64,000 nucleotides of DNA from an uncultured Flavobacteriaceae bacterium (GTDB lineage: Bacteria > Bacteroidota > Bacteroidia > Flavobacteriales > Flavobacteriaceae): NCBI GenBank assembly GCA_947494205.1, contig CANLUH010000013.1, positions 46,820 to 110,819 on the forward strand, read 5' to 3'. Shown here piece by piece: positions 53,284 to 62,151 of this stretch; position 1 is the first letter of the stretch, and each line of letters opens with the position of its first letter. The notes beneath the pieces are model-generated. The model did no database searches and was not told the DNA's origin. It saw only the letters and a list, made by a program, of their open reading frames with translations. Position numbers and translations under genes: made by a program.

Positions 53284-54105
53284 CTATTGTAGACTATTAA
53301 CCACCTTTCTAATAGCAACCAAATTCGTTAACAACGACTCTAAATTATCTAAATGCAACATATTAGCACCATCACTTTTTGCATTAGCAGGGTCGAAGTG
53401 TGTTTCTATAAATAAACCATCTACATTATTTACAACACCAGCGCGAGCAATGGTTTCTATCATATCTGGTCGTCCTCCTGTAACACCAACCGTTTGGTTA
53501 GGCTGTTGTAAAGAGTGCGTTACGTCTAGTACTGTTGGTGCATATTTTCGCATAGTAGGAATACCGCGGAAATCTACAATCATATCTTGGTAGCCAAACA
53601 TAGTACCACGATCTGTAATCCAAGCTTTGTCACTTCCAGAATCCTTAACTTTTTGCACTGCATGTTTCATAGCCTCCGGACTCATAAATTGTCCTTTTTT
53701 TAGGTTTACTACCTTTCCTGTTTTTGCAGCAGCAACAACTAAGCTAGTCTGTCTAACCAAAAACGCAGGGATTTGTAATACATCTACATATTGTGCAGCC
53801 AGAGCAGCATCGCTACTTTCATGAATATCTGTAACGGTAGGTACATCAAACTTTTCAGAGACTTTCGCTAAAATCTCTAAAGCTTTTTCATCACCAATAC
53901 CTGTAAAACTGTCTATACGACTTCTGTTGGCTTTTCTAAAACTACCTTTAAATACATAAGGGATTTCTAATTTGTTGGTGATTTCTACAACACGTTCAGC
54001 TATTTTAAAAGCCATATCTTCGCTTTCTATAGCACAAGGGCCACATAACAAAAAGAAGTTATTAGAATCTGTATGTTTTATTTTAGGAATGTCTTGAAGT
54101 TGCAT
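53284..54105 (-). CDS. kdsA: 3-deoxy-8-phosphooctulonate synthase (KDO8P synthase)
   Basis: Joins arabinose-5-phosphate and PEP to KDO-8-phosphate for lipopolysaccharide core. 273 residues; KdsA TIM barrel with FLLCGPCAIESE, KGSFRKANRSRIDSFTG, WITDRGTMFGYQDMIVDFRG and GGRPDMIETIARAG. Cys24 in GPCAIES, in place of the Asn of enterobacterial KdsA, marks the metal-dependent type. A -7 box TATCTTTG lies on the minus strand at 54139-54132. Confidence 0.96.
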   Translation of the reverse strand: MQLQDIPKIKHTDSNNFFLLCGPCAIESEDMAFKIAERVVEITNKLEIPYVFKGSFRKANRSRIDSFTGIGDEKALEILAKVSEKFDVPTVTDIHESSDAALAAQYVDVLQIPAFLVRQTSLVVAAAKTGKVVNLKKGQFMSPEAMKHAVQKVKDSGSDKAWITDRGTMFGYQDMIVDFRGIPTMRKYAPTVLDVTHSLQQPNQTVGVTGGRPDMIETIARAGVVNNVDGLFIETHFDPANAKSDGANMLHLDNLESLLTNLVAIRKVVNSLQ

Positions 54106-54252
54106 GTATAGAATATTTCAAAATTAGATAGCAAAGATACTATTAATGTAGAATTTATTTTACGAAATTGAAATTATAAAATAGAAGAGAGTTAAAAGAA
54201 AACCAGCGACATCTTTTATGTTTTAAGTAGATAAGTATTAAAAGTTCTATTT

Positions 54253-55326
54253 TTATTTGTGTTCTGCGTTATTTCTTTTAGAAAGCAAATCAAATTCAGT
54301 AACAAACTCAATATATTCTATGACTTCTAAATCTTTAGAGTTTTTCATTTTAATAATATCAATCTCATTTGTCCAGTCGCTCGTCTTTTCCCTAGCGTAT
54401 AAATGAATATTTCTTAAGAATCCTATTGGATTTCTTTTCGAAAATTTTGAGATTTCTTCTTTAGCATTGTTGTAATCGAATTTAGTTAAGAAGTTTAATA
54501 TACAAGACTTTTGTTTTTCGTTTTTGTTAGATTTATACTGTTTCCATAATAACTTAACAGAATTACTATCTAATGCTTCAAGACTTCTGATGTAACCGAG
54601 TCTTCTGAATTGCCAATAAGTATCATCAATACAAGATATAAATTGAGTAACTATATCATTTTCTTTTTCAGACTTAAATATGTAATCTTGTCTCATAATT
54701 TCTTCTCCAGATATAATTCTATCTAGCCAATTCTCATACCAATCTAAAAAATTAGTTTCATTAAAAAAGTGAGGACAATATTCTATTTCATCATATGTTT
54801 GGATAACACGCCCTTTGTTTTTACCATTCAGAACAATGCTTAGATATCCTGAACACCCAGAATGTCCTATGTTTAAGATACCAGAATATGCTTTAGCGAT
54901 TTCTATATCGTATGCTTTATCTGAAATGTTATCGTCCATTTCATCATAGATTTTTTGCCATATTTCTTCTGTAGTATTTTCATTAAAAAAAGGTTCTTTT
55001 TCAAGGTGTTTTAACGTAGGGTCTACGATAAATTGAAATGGATTACCTAATGTATATAAGCCATAGTCTGGCCCAGCACCTGAGTTACCTACAACAGAAT
55101 TTTTATATTCTAATCCGCCGCATCCAATTTCTGTTAAAAAAGACTTGTAATCTTTTGGAAGTGTTATATTATAGCGTTTTTCAAAGTTATTTAATTCCCG
55201 AGGCTTTATAGGAGAGTTTAAAATGTATTTGTGTGATAAAGCTCCAAATACTTCCAAAAAAGAGTCCGTATTTTTAGCTAATCTTAGTTTTACTTTAATT
55301 CGTTCTATTTGATTTAAGGTGTTCAT
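54253..55326 (-). CDS. SMI1/KNR4-domain protein
   Basis: 357 residues. SMI1/KNR4 domain in residues about 40-190 (LNNFEKRYNITLPKDYKSFLTEIGCGG, NSGAGPDYGLYTLGNPF, ILNIGHSGCSGYLSIVLNG), then a helical C-terminal half. The SUKH superfamily commonly includes immunity proteins against contact-dependent toxins. No toxin gene is adjacent. Confidence 0.85.
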   Translation of the reverse strand: MNTLNQIERIKVKLRLAKNTDSFLEVFGALSHKYILNSPIKPRELNNFEKRYNITLPKDYKSFLTEIGCGGLEYKNSVVGNSGAGPDYGLYTLGNPFQFIVDPTLKHLEKEPFFNENTTEEIWQKIYDEMDDNISDKAYDIEIAKAYSGILNIGHSGCSGYLSIVLNGKNKGRVIQTYDEIEYCPHFFNETNFLDWYENWLDRIISGEEIMRQDYIFKSEKENDIVTQFISCIDDTYWQFRRLGYIRSLEALDSNSVKLLWKQYKSNKNEKQKSCILNFLTKFDYNNAKEEISKFSKRNPIGFLRNIHLYAREKTSDWTNEIDIIKMKNSKDLEVIEYIEFVTEFDLLSKRNNAEHK

Positions 55327-55368
55327 TAAATAGCATTCTTAAATGTTATAAAAGTTGTTTTGTATGGC

Positions 55369-56352
55369 TTATTTTTTAGTCTGAACTTGAATCCACTCTA
55401 TTAGTTCCTCTTTATTTATTGTATTCCAAGTTGTTTGCGTCTTCTTTTTTTGCGATGTCTTATCTTTTTCATGCAATACAATTAATTCTGTGTTTTCGTT
55501 TCCTACAAGCGCTAACTCTGCTAAAAAACCAACAATATCTGTAGCATTGTTTTCATATAAAGTTCTAAAGTATTTTGTTAATCTATAGTTTATAGCAGGT
55601 TCTATATATGCTCTAACGGCATAGTCTTTATAAATCTTAACATTTTCATTGTTTTCATCGAAGTAGCTGTATGTTGAGAAATCGTTATAATTTTCTGGTG
55701 TAGTTTTGGGAGTCCCTTTTAAATACGTTTCCAACATATAATTGATGAAATTTGGTTCCCAAAGGTTAATGCGATTAATTTTTATATCGCGTTTATGTTG
55801 GTACCATTTTCTTGTCCAATCTAACGTGAAATTACAAATAACGATACCTTTTATATCAAGCTGAAATTCATCATTAGTCTCCTTCATAAATTTAATATAC
55901 CTCATAGCTCTATGGCCAACTAAACTGGCTCCTAAAAAGAAAACATTTTTATTAGGTAATTTTTTTTTGATAAAGACGTCTTGAATTAACTGATGAGTAG
56001 AAAGCATGGATGCTTTAGAAAAATAAAAGTCAAAAGGAATCTCACTTGAAACAGACAATACAGCAAATCCTTTTTTTGAAGCTTGACTATAAACCTGCTT
56101 TGCGTTATTATTCTTTTTATCGTATCCTGAGTCTTCAAGAAAAATAAGAACGCCATTAATTACTTTATCTTCTGGAAGCATTAGAGTATAACCACTTTGA
56201 ATATAGGGTAAGAAATCATTTTCCCCTTTTCCAGTTTTTAAGCTATCGTTTTTTACCGGTTTGTATTCTTGTATAATATTTTGAGCAAAGGCAATATTGC
56301 AGAAAACAGATAGTAAAATTAAAAATAAAAATCTTCTAATAAGTTTGTTCAT
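55369..56352 (-). CDS. Exported alpha/beta hydrolase-like protein
   Basis: 327 residues; signal peptide ends at AFAQ. NGVLIFLEDSGYDK and FFLGASLVGHRAMRYI, a nucleophile elbow GxSxxG, suggest an alpha/beta hydrolase; the Asp and His cannot be placed with confidence. Its ATG overlaps the stop of the GNAT gene (ATGA), so the two are coupled. Confidence 0.7.
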   Translation of the reverse strand: MNKLIRRFLFLILLSVFCNIAFAQNIIQEYKPVKNDSLKTGKGENDFLPYIQSGYTLMLPEDKVINGVLIFLEDSGYDKKNNNAKQVYSQASKKGFAVLSVSSEIPFDFYFSKASMLSTHQLIQDVFIKKKLPNKNVFFLGASLVGHRAMRYIKFMKETNDEFQLDIKGIVICNFTLDWTRKWYQHKRDIKINRINLWEPNFINYMLETYLKGTPKTTPENYNDFSTYSYFDENNENVKIYKDYAVRAYIEPAINYRLTKYFRTLYENNATDIVGFLAELALVGNENTELIVLHEKDKTSQKKKTQTTWNTINKEELIEWIQVQTKK

Positions 56353-56804
56353 ATTTCTAATTTCATTAGTATTCGAGGAGTGTTGTCTAAATAATAATCC
56401 ATGACCTCTATCTCTTTTTTAAATCCTAACTTTTTATATAAATTAATTGCAGGATTGTTATCCGGAGTTGTCGTTAGTTGTATGATATTTATATTTTTAT
56501 TCTTGAAAGCTGTTATCAGTTCCGTTGTAAGGTATTGACCAATTTTCTTCTTTTGTTCTTCTTTTGCTACAGCTAAAGCGAAGACCCAGCCCATTTTATT
56601 ATTATAATCTATGCCTCCAAAACAATAGCCTTTTATTTGATTAAGTTCATCGACAGCTACGAAAAAGAGATCCGGTAAAATGTCATAAAGTTGTCTAAGA
56701 ACAAATAATGGATAATGCTTGGGTTTAAAAGCTTCTTCTTCCATTTCAAAAATGCGTGTAAGATCTTCTTTTACGACTGTTCTTATTTTAAAATTTGATT
56801 TCAT
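56349..56804 (-). CDS. GNAT family N-acetyltransferase
   Basis: 151 residues. Acetyl-CoA-binding region AVAKEEQKKKIGQYLTTELI (with the QxxGxG/A-type loop degenerate), and IIQLTTTPDNNPAINLYKKLGFKK, the motif B end of GNAT. Resembles RimI-type enzymes. Coupled to the downstream hydrolase. Confidence 0.88.
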   Translation of the reverse strand: MKSNFKIRTVVKEDLTRIFEMEEEAFKPKHYPLFVLRQLYDILPDLFFVAVDELNQIKGYCFGGIDYNNKMGWVFALAVAKEEQKKKIGQYLTTELITAFKNKNINIIQLTTTPDNNPAINLYKKLGFKKEIEVMDYYLDNTPRILMKLEI

Positions 56805-56877
56805 AATTTTTTGTTACTGAAAAACTTTAGTTTCTACATGGATGTTGTTTTTTTATAACTATGGTTTATTTTATTAG

Positions 56878-57303
56878 TTATTCAGTGAGTACAAATTGCC
56901 ACGATATGCCATATTTGTCTTGGCACCAGCCAAATTTCTTGCCAAATCCGTAATCTCCATTGCCTTGATAGTTGTCTAAAGGAACCATCACCAGACCACC
57001 ATTTGAAGATAGTTTCTCGAAAAGTGTTTGTATCATTTCATCAGAATTATCACTTATAAAAAGTGAAACCGCTGGTGTAAATGACCAAGCATGATTATAA
57101 TTGCTTTCAGAAATCAAATAATCAGTTCCATTTAACGTGAATTCTCCATATTTAATAAGTTCTGGTGTGCCTCCAGCTTCTCCTTTTGAGTATTTTTTTA
57201 GGGATTTAATTTCCGAATTTGGAAAGATAGAAGTATAAAAGGTTATGGCTTCCTCACCCTTTCCACATTGCTCTCCTACAAAAGTTAAAAATGTTGTTGT
57301 CAT
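56878..57303 (-). CDS. PhnB-like VOC family protein
   Basis: 141 residues: FLTFVGEQCGKGEEAITFYTSIFPNSEI, YGEFTLNGTDYLISES, and DKYGISWQFVLTE fit the PhnB/VOC (glyoxalase-like) fold. Small metal- or substrate-binding protein of unknown role. Confidence 0.88.
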   Translation of the reverse strand: MTTTFLTFVGEQCGKGEEAITFYTSIFPNSEIKSLKKYSKGEAGGTPELIKYGEFTLNGTDYLISESNYNHAWSFTPAVSLFISDNSDEMIQTLFEKLSSNGGLVMVPLDNYQGNGDYGFGKKFGWCQDKYGISWQFVLTE

Positions 57304-57552
57304 GATTATTTATTCAATTCTTAATATTGATTACTTTTTTTTAGCGCAACCCATAAGATTTAGCGGCTTTATAAATATACACAGAACTTAGCTTTAAACC
57401 TTAAAGTTCTCATTTCGTTTAGGTTTTGTTGTATAGCCTCTTTTTTTATTCCGCCAGATTTAAAAGCTTATGTGGTGTAATAAGATTAAGTAAATTATGT
57501 TCCATAAAATGGTAATATAGAGATTAAACTTTGACTAGATTCAGTATCTTTT

Positions 57553-58314
57553 TTAGGTACTTAAATCTGTGTCTTCCCAAGAGATCCCTTTAGATAACAT
57601 CCAAGTTAAGGAATGTCTTCGTTCGTGAATTACGCCACCATTTCCTATGGGATCAAAATTATTTGGAACAGTTTCCTTACCCAATTGAGCACTTCTTACA
57701 GCATTATGTAGACAATAAAATAAATCTTCCTTTTGCATTAATGTTTCTTCAGAAAGTACCTCCTTACCATTAATCCATTCTTCTATAGTATCGTCTATAG
57801 GACAACTAAAGTCCATTAAAATCTCTTGCATTAGTTCCCCAGACATCATTTGCCCCATAATATCAGGCTCTTTATATCCAAAATACCAAGCTAAAGGCCA
57901 AGCATTTTCAAATTTCCATCCAATAGCATTTCTTGCTTGTTCATCATCTCTTGATGTATTTAGAATTGCTTTTTCCTCTTCGTCCATAAAATCCTTAAGA
58001 TTATTTCTATCAATAAAAGATAGAATTTTATCACTTTCTAAATTTTCTTCAGGAATCATTAGCCATAGGACTAGTGATTTTATGGCATTTAATCTTTTTG
58101 CGATTTCAGTTGAAGGACGAAGTGCTCTCTCAAAATCTGTAGGTAAAGAGCTTGCTGGTTTAAACCCAGCGTTAAGACAAATAGTTATATTTTTAAGTCT
58201 TAAATCTGTCATCCAAGGTATTTTCCTATAAGATTCTAAATTGGTTTCAATTTTAGGTTTTTTTGGGGTTTGCGTTTTGTCTTTTGAACCAAATATTTTT
58301 TTAAAAAAGCTCAT
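57553..58314 (-). CDS. DUF4272 protein
   Basis: 253 residues. RPSTEIAKRLNAIKSLVLWL, ARNAIGWKFENAWPLAWYFGY and NAVRSAQLG...IGNGGVIHERRHSLTWML are DUF4272 hallmarks. No signal peptide. It begins the repeat-spaced array of SMI1-like genes. Confidence 0.85.
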   Translation of the reverse strand: MSFFKKIFGSKDKTQTPKKPKIETNLESYRKIPWMTDLRLKNITICLNAGFKPASSLPTDFERALRPSTEIAKRLNAIKSLVLWLMIPEENLESDKILSFIDRNNLKDFMDEEEKAILNTSRDDEQARNAIGWKFENAWPLAWYFGYKEPDIMGQMMSGELMQEILMDFSCPIDDTIEEWINGKEVLSEETLMQKEDLFYCLHNAVRSAQLGKETVPNNFDPIGNGGVIHERRHSLTWMLSKGISWEDTDLST

Positions 58315-58360
58315 GTTTCTTTTGTGGTGTTTTAGTTATAGTCAATGTATTCCAACAACC

Positions 58361-58434
58361 AATTTAGTAAATATAGACCGAATAGGAAATTCGTGAAGGT
58401 TTTTATAAGTAGGGGAGTGCTAGTAATGAATTAT
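58361..58434. repeat. 74-bp spacer repeat, copy 1
   Basis: Direct repeat between the DUF4272 and SMI1-like genes. It starts AATTTAGTAAATATAGACCG and ends GAGTGCTAGTAATGAATTAT; the copy at 59073-59146 differs by one base. A shortened core GAGTGCCAGTAAT recurs at 60572-60584. Confidence 0.92.
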
Positions 58435-58446
58435 GTAAGGCTTAAG

Positions 58447-59007
58447 TTAGCATTTTAATAAATGTTCATTTTCGTCTATCCATTTGTCTGCAAATTCTGG
58501 TGGTTTAATTACTTTTAAGAAATCAGAAAAAGATTTGCTGATAATCTGTCCGTTTTTTATTAATTCAGATGCATTATTTCCACAGTCGTGATAAATATAT
58601 ATTACACTAGGATTTTCTTCCTTTGTATTAATATAAAAACCATCTCCCTCTTTATTTGTATCCTCTGCGATACAGATATAATTTCCTTTAATTAGTTCAG
58701 AACCAGGAAACTCCTCGGTTGTTATAAATTCAATATTCTCAAGGTCATTAAATTCCGTTGGCATAAAGGGAAGTTCGCTTTGTTTTTTGTTCTTTAAAGT
58801 TTCCCATCCGTAATTAAAGGGAATTCCAATTTTCAATTTAGCAATTGGAAATTCAGTCAATAATTCAATGTACCAATTTGGGATTTTATTTTTTATTTTT
58901 CTTTTAAGTCTCTTGAAAATATTTTGGTTGGATTTAATTCCACCATTGTTTAATTCAGGATAATTCTTGAAAAGTTCTTCTATATTTTCTCTAATTTTTC
59001 TTTCCAA
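58447..59007 (-). CDS. SMI1/KNR4-like protein
   Basis: 186 residues. IKSNQNIFKRLKRKIKNKIPNWYIELLTEFPIAKLKIGIPF and NYICIAEDTNKEGDGFYINTKEENPSVIYIYHDCG, the SMI1/SUKH core, then a C-terminal helix. It appears to begin with TTG at 59007; an in-frame stop lies upstream and no early ATG exists. Flanked by both 74-bp repeats. Confidence 0.78.
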   Translation of the reverse strand: MERKIRENIEELFKNYPELNNGGIKSNQNIFKRLKRKIKNKIPNWYIELLTEFPIAKLKIGIPFNYGWETLKNKKQSELPFMPTEFNDLENIEFITTEEFPGSELIKGNYICIAEDTNKEGDGFYINTKEENPSVIYIYHDCGNNASELIKNGQIISKSFSDFLKVIKPPEFADKWIDENEHLLKC

Positions 59008-59072
59008 ATTCGGTTTTTATTAAATGTTGCACAACATGTTTGTATATGGTTTGTTATGTGTTTTAAGCACTG

Positions 59073-59146
59073 AATTTAGTAAATATAGACCGAATAGGAA
59101 ATTCGTGAAGGTTTTTATAAGCAGGGGAGTGCTAGTAATGAATTAT
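59073..59146. repeat. 74-bp spacer repeat, copy 2
   Basis: 73 of 74 bases identical to 58361-58434. The spacer also holds the perfect palindrome ATGTTGCACAACAT (59021-59034), next to the SMI1-like gene start. Confidence 0.92.
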
Positions 59147-59169
59147 ATATGTTGTTGTGGTTAGTTTTT

Positions 59170-59682
59170 TTACTCCGTTTCAATTTGTTCATTCATAAAG
59201 TTCAAAACTTCCGTAAAATAACTTTCTAAATTTATATATTCTTCTTCTCCGGGATGCCAATTTGCAAATTTCCAGTATTTCCATTCTTCATTTGTTGAAT
59301 TCGGTGGAATTAGTAGAAAGTATTGTTCTTGATTTATTCCTCCAATTAGAATACTTTTTTCAAGTTGTTTTCCTATATTTTCAATTCCGTCAATACTGTA
59401 AGCTTCAATTATAAAACTGTCAATATTTTTCAGAAAGTCAATTTTGTTAATCGGCTCAAAAGTAGGTTCGATATCGTTTGGTGCAGAAAATCCGTTTGTA
59501 ATTGATAAAAACTGTTTAAAGTCTGTTGGGAATTCAATTCCGAGCCTTTTTTCGGTTAGTTTTATTTCGGTTTCCGAAACAGGTTGTGTTCCTAACCATT
59601 TATTTTCAGTCTGTTCTAGAGTAAACTCTAAATCGGTTAGTTTTATCGCTTTTTCAGATATCAGTTTTAGTAAGCTATTCAT
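59170..59682 (-). CDS. SMI1/KNR4-domain protein
   Basis: 170 residues. TEIKLTEKRLGIEFPTDFKQFLSITNGFSAP, KSILIGGINQEQYFLLIPP and EEWKYWKFANWHPGEEEYINLESYF are the SMI1/KNR4 strands. Typical of immunity-type SUKH proteins. It has an ATG start. The following spacer (59683-59820) holds an imperfect stem AGTTGC/GCAACT. Confidence 0.88.
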   Translation of the reverse strand: MNSLLKLISEKAIKLTDLEFTLEQTENKWLGTQPVSETEIKLTEKRLGIEFPTDFKQFLSITNGFSAPNDIEPTFEPINKIDFLKNIDSFIIEAYSIDGIENIGKQLEKSILIGGINQEQYFLLIPPNSTNEEWKYWKFANWHPGEEEYINLESYFTEVLNFMNEQIETE

Positions 59683-59820
59683 TTTTTAAATTAACTCCAA
59701 TGGTTTTATATATTGAAAGTTGCGTATTTGCGAACGAGGATTTTCCGAAGGGAAATAAGAAGTAACAAATATGCAACTATCTTTGATTAAGAACTAATTC
59801 TTAATTGTTTTTATAAGATA

Positions 59821-60468
59821 CTACCACACGTTTTTTTCTTTCGGTGTTGATTTATATTCACTATTTGCACTTTCCATAATTTTCTTTTTAAGTATTTTCG
59901 GAAAGTATTTCATTATTATTTTTGATTTTAACTTTGTAAATCCGTTAAAATTTTGGTTTGATTTTTTCCACAAACTTTCAGCTTCTTTTTTAGTCAGTAC
60001 TTTTTCAATTCTGTTTTTAGTGTCTATTTTTATTAGAGGAAATTCAGGTTGATTTTCTCCACAAAGTGTTATTTGTTTTTCCAATTCCGAACTGATAGAC
60101 TTCATAAAAACCATAATCTTATTAAAATCCATCTCCGTTTTAATTTCGGTCGGATTTATGTCAAATTCAATTTGTTCTTCGAGAAAGAAGTGACAAAGTA
60201 TTGAAATTCCATTTAGGTCAATTCTCACAAACTTGATTTCCAATTCACCAGTCTCGTCCGCAAACATTTTTTTTACATAATCTAAATCGATTTGGTTAGT
60301 AAAATTTTCTTCACTATTTCCGTATAAAACTTTGTATTCCGAGTTTAGTAAATTAACTACTTTTTCCCAATCTGAAATCGTTGAGTTTTGTACATAAATA
60401 TCTCTTAAGGCTCCATCCTTTTCAAAAATCCATTTTATAGTATTCCAATTTCTCAATGTTGTTCTCAA
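59821..60468 (-). CDS. Hypothetical protein in the SMI1 array
   Basis: 215 residues, TTG start at 60468 or, giving MRNWNTIKWIFEKDG, at 60456; the second seems more natural. Soluble, with DIYVQNSTISDWEKVVNLLN and ISILCHFFLEEQIEFDINP. Not recognised; resembles small accessory proteins found in immunity arrays. Confidence 0.65.
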   Translation of the reverse strand: MRTTLRNWNTIKWIFEKDGALRDIYVQNSTISDWEKVVNLLNSEYKVLYGNSEENFTNQIDLDYVKKMFADETGELEIKFVRIDLNGISILCHFFLEEQIEFDINPTEIKTEMDFNKIMVFMKSISSELEKQITLCGENQPEFPLIKIDTKNRIEKVLTKKEAESLWKKSNQNFNGFTKLKSKIIMKYFPKILKKKIMESANSEYKSTPKEKNVW

Positions 60469-60544
60469 ATTACTGACAGCAGTTTTGCGTATGGTTAGTT
60501 GTGTTGGCTAGAACTAAGTTAACAAAAGAAAACGAACCAGAGGA

Positions 60545-60600
60545 AAACCCATAGGGTTTTTCGAGTACATAGAGTGCCAGTAATCGACTATATAGGTTGT
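60545..60600. repeat. Divergent spacer repeat, core GAGTGCCAGTAAT
   Basis: Contains GAGTGCCAGTAAT (60572-60584), 12 of 13 bases as in the 74-bp repeats, followed by TATATAGGTTGTTATG. A hairpin AACCC-atA-GGGTT (60546-60558) lies upstream. It fills the gap between the hypothetical gene and the ABM/SnoaL gene. Confidence 0.55.
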
Positions 60601-60611
60601 TATGTTTAGTT

Positions 60612-60651
60612 TTTAAAGAAAACAGACTACCTAATATTAAGTAGTCTGTTT
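60612..60651 (-). terminator. Terminator after the ABM/SnoaL lipoprotein
   Basis: AAACAGACTAC (60651-60641), 10-base loop, GTAGTCTGTTT (60630-60620) then TCTTT on the minus strand: 11-bp stem with a short U-rich tail. Confidence 0.82.
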
Positions 60652-60681
60652 AAGGTAATTAAAATACTATAATCAATTTAA

Positions 60682-62133
60682 TTAAAATTTTCCATTGGTA
60701 TTCTTCCAATTTTCTTTTGCAGGAATAGGTGAAATAACATCCCAATGCTCAACGATTTGTCCGTTTTCTAACCTGAATAAATCATAAAATGCAGTATTGT
60801 CACCTTTGCCAAATTTACCTTCACTCATTGATAAAACAAAATTGCCTTGTCCTAATACTTTGTGAAGTTTTGTGTATTCCATTACCAATCCATTTTCAGC
60901 AAAGTATTTCATTGCGGCTCCAAAACCATCTAAACCATCTGCTACAGCAGGATTATGTTGTATATAATTTGTTGGATTAATATATGTTGTTAATTTATCC
61001 ATTTCATGACCTAATAGTACCTTTTCAATAAAGTCTGTTACAGTATTTTTATTTGCCTCAGTTTTATCTAAATCGGTTATAGTTATTGCGCCGTCAAACT
61101 GTGTTCTTCCGCTTGGGTTTGGTTTTTGAACTTCCAATAAGTTATCCCAATGCTCTACAATAAGTCCATTTTCAAATCTAAAAACATCAAAACCTGCTTT
61201 TGGGCCAAAAAAATCATATTCAGTATGTGTAAATACATAATCGCCATCTTCAAATGATCTAATAACGTTTGCTTTAAAACCACCTTCTGGTGCATGATGC
61301 ATTACTTCTCCAAAACCAGCTAAGCCATCAGCAACTCCTAAATTATGCTGAATGTATTTATTTGGATTGATGTAAGAAATCGGTGTTTGGTCGCCTGTAT
61401 TAAAACTGTTTAATAATGCGACTACTTTGTTTTTGTTTGATAATTCCATTGTATTGTTTTTTAGTGATTTAAGTGTTTTGTAACGTCCCATGCTTACCGA
61501 GGGTTGGTTCATCATTTTCATGAATTCTTTAGAGATAGGTGCTTCCATAAATGGTTGCAGTGCAACGTCCGAATTGCTTTTAGTATCCCAGTACACGACA
61601 ACAACTTGTCTTGCTTTTTCGTTAACACCAGTTAGGCGTTGTATAAAACCCTTTTGTTTGCCTGTAAATTCAGTTTCTACCTTTTTATTTGTCTTATTGA
61701 ATGTGTCTAAGTCGGTGTCTGATTTTGTGTCGAAAGACATGACTTCAATAAATTCGCTAACATTAGCATTAAAACTGTCGTTTATAGAATAGCGAGACAT
61801 ATTCATCGTTGCCCCATCAATCATTGATGCATAGTCTGCAACTGAAGCATCTCCCATAAATTTGTTCATTGATGCTTCTGCATTTTCGTGAGTGTCCCAA
61901 TAAACTATAACAACATAGTTGCCTTTGTCGTCAACTCCACTTTGTCGTTTAATAAAACCTGGTTGATTGGCTGTAAAGTTTTCTTCAACTTCAGCATCTA
62001 ATTTGTTAAAAACAGAATTATTAACTGTAGACTTTGTTCTAAAAGTAGTGACTTCTAAAACTGTTTGCTTTACGGAACAGCTTGTAGCGCTAATTACGAT
62101 AGCGAGTATTCCGATTACGTTTTTAATTTTCAT
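60682..62133 (-). CDS. Lipoprotein with two ABM-like and two SnoaL-like domains
   Basis: 483 residues; lipobox TSC (Cys19). Two similar units of ~95 residues come first (about 25-115 and 125-215), each with QxGFIxR, GVxxxxxxVVIVYWDTxxNxxxA and MxxGxY, like ABM (antibiotic-biosynthesis monooxygenase) ferredoxin-like domains. Two SnoaL-like (NTF2-like) domains follow (about 225-345 and 355-470), each with YIxPxxYIQHNxxVADGLxGFG and FRxENGxIVEHWD. Both pairs look like tandem duplications. The neighbours are an O-methyltransferase and an AraC regulator. Role unknown. Confidence 0.8.
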   Translation of the reverse strand: MKIKNVIGILAIVISATSCSVKQTVLEVTTFRTKSTVNNSVFNKLDAEVEENFTANQPGFIKRQSGVDDKGNYVVIVYWDTHENAEASMNKFMGDASVADYASMIDGATMNMSRYSINDSFNANVSEFIEVMSFDTKSDTDLDTFNKTNKKVETEFTGKQKGFIQRLTGVNEKARQVVVVYWDTKSNSDVALQPFMEAPISKEFMKMMNQPSVSMGRYKTLKSLKNNTMELSNKNKVVALLNSFNTGDQTPISYINPNKYIQHNLGVADGLAGFGEVMHHAPEGGFKANVIRSFEDGDYVFTHTEYDFFGPKAGFDVFRFENGLIVEHWDNLLEVQKPNPSGRTQFDGAITITDLDKTEANKNTVTDFIEKVLLGHEMDKLTTYINPTNYIQHNPAVADGLDGFGAAMKYFAENGLVMEYTKLHKVLGQGNFVLSMSEGKFGKGDNTAFYDLFRLENGQIVEHWDVISPIPAKENWKNTNGKF

Positions 62134-62151
62134 GTTACTTAGTTTAAATGG

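Noticed and set aside
59683..60600. Spacers between SMI1 genes as integron attC sites
   Set aside because: Stem-like arms exist (AGTTGC/GCAACT) but neither RYYYAAC nor GTTRRRY core sites fit, and no integron integrase is present.
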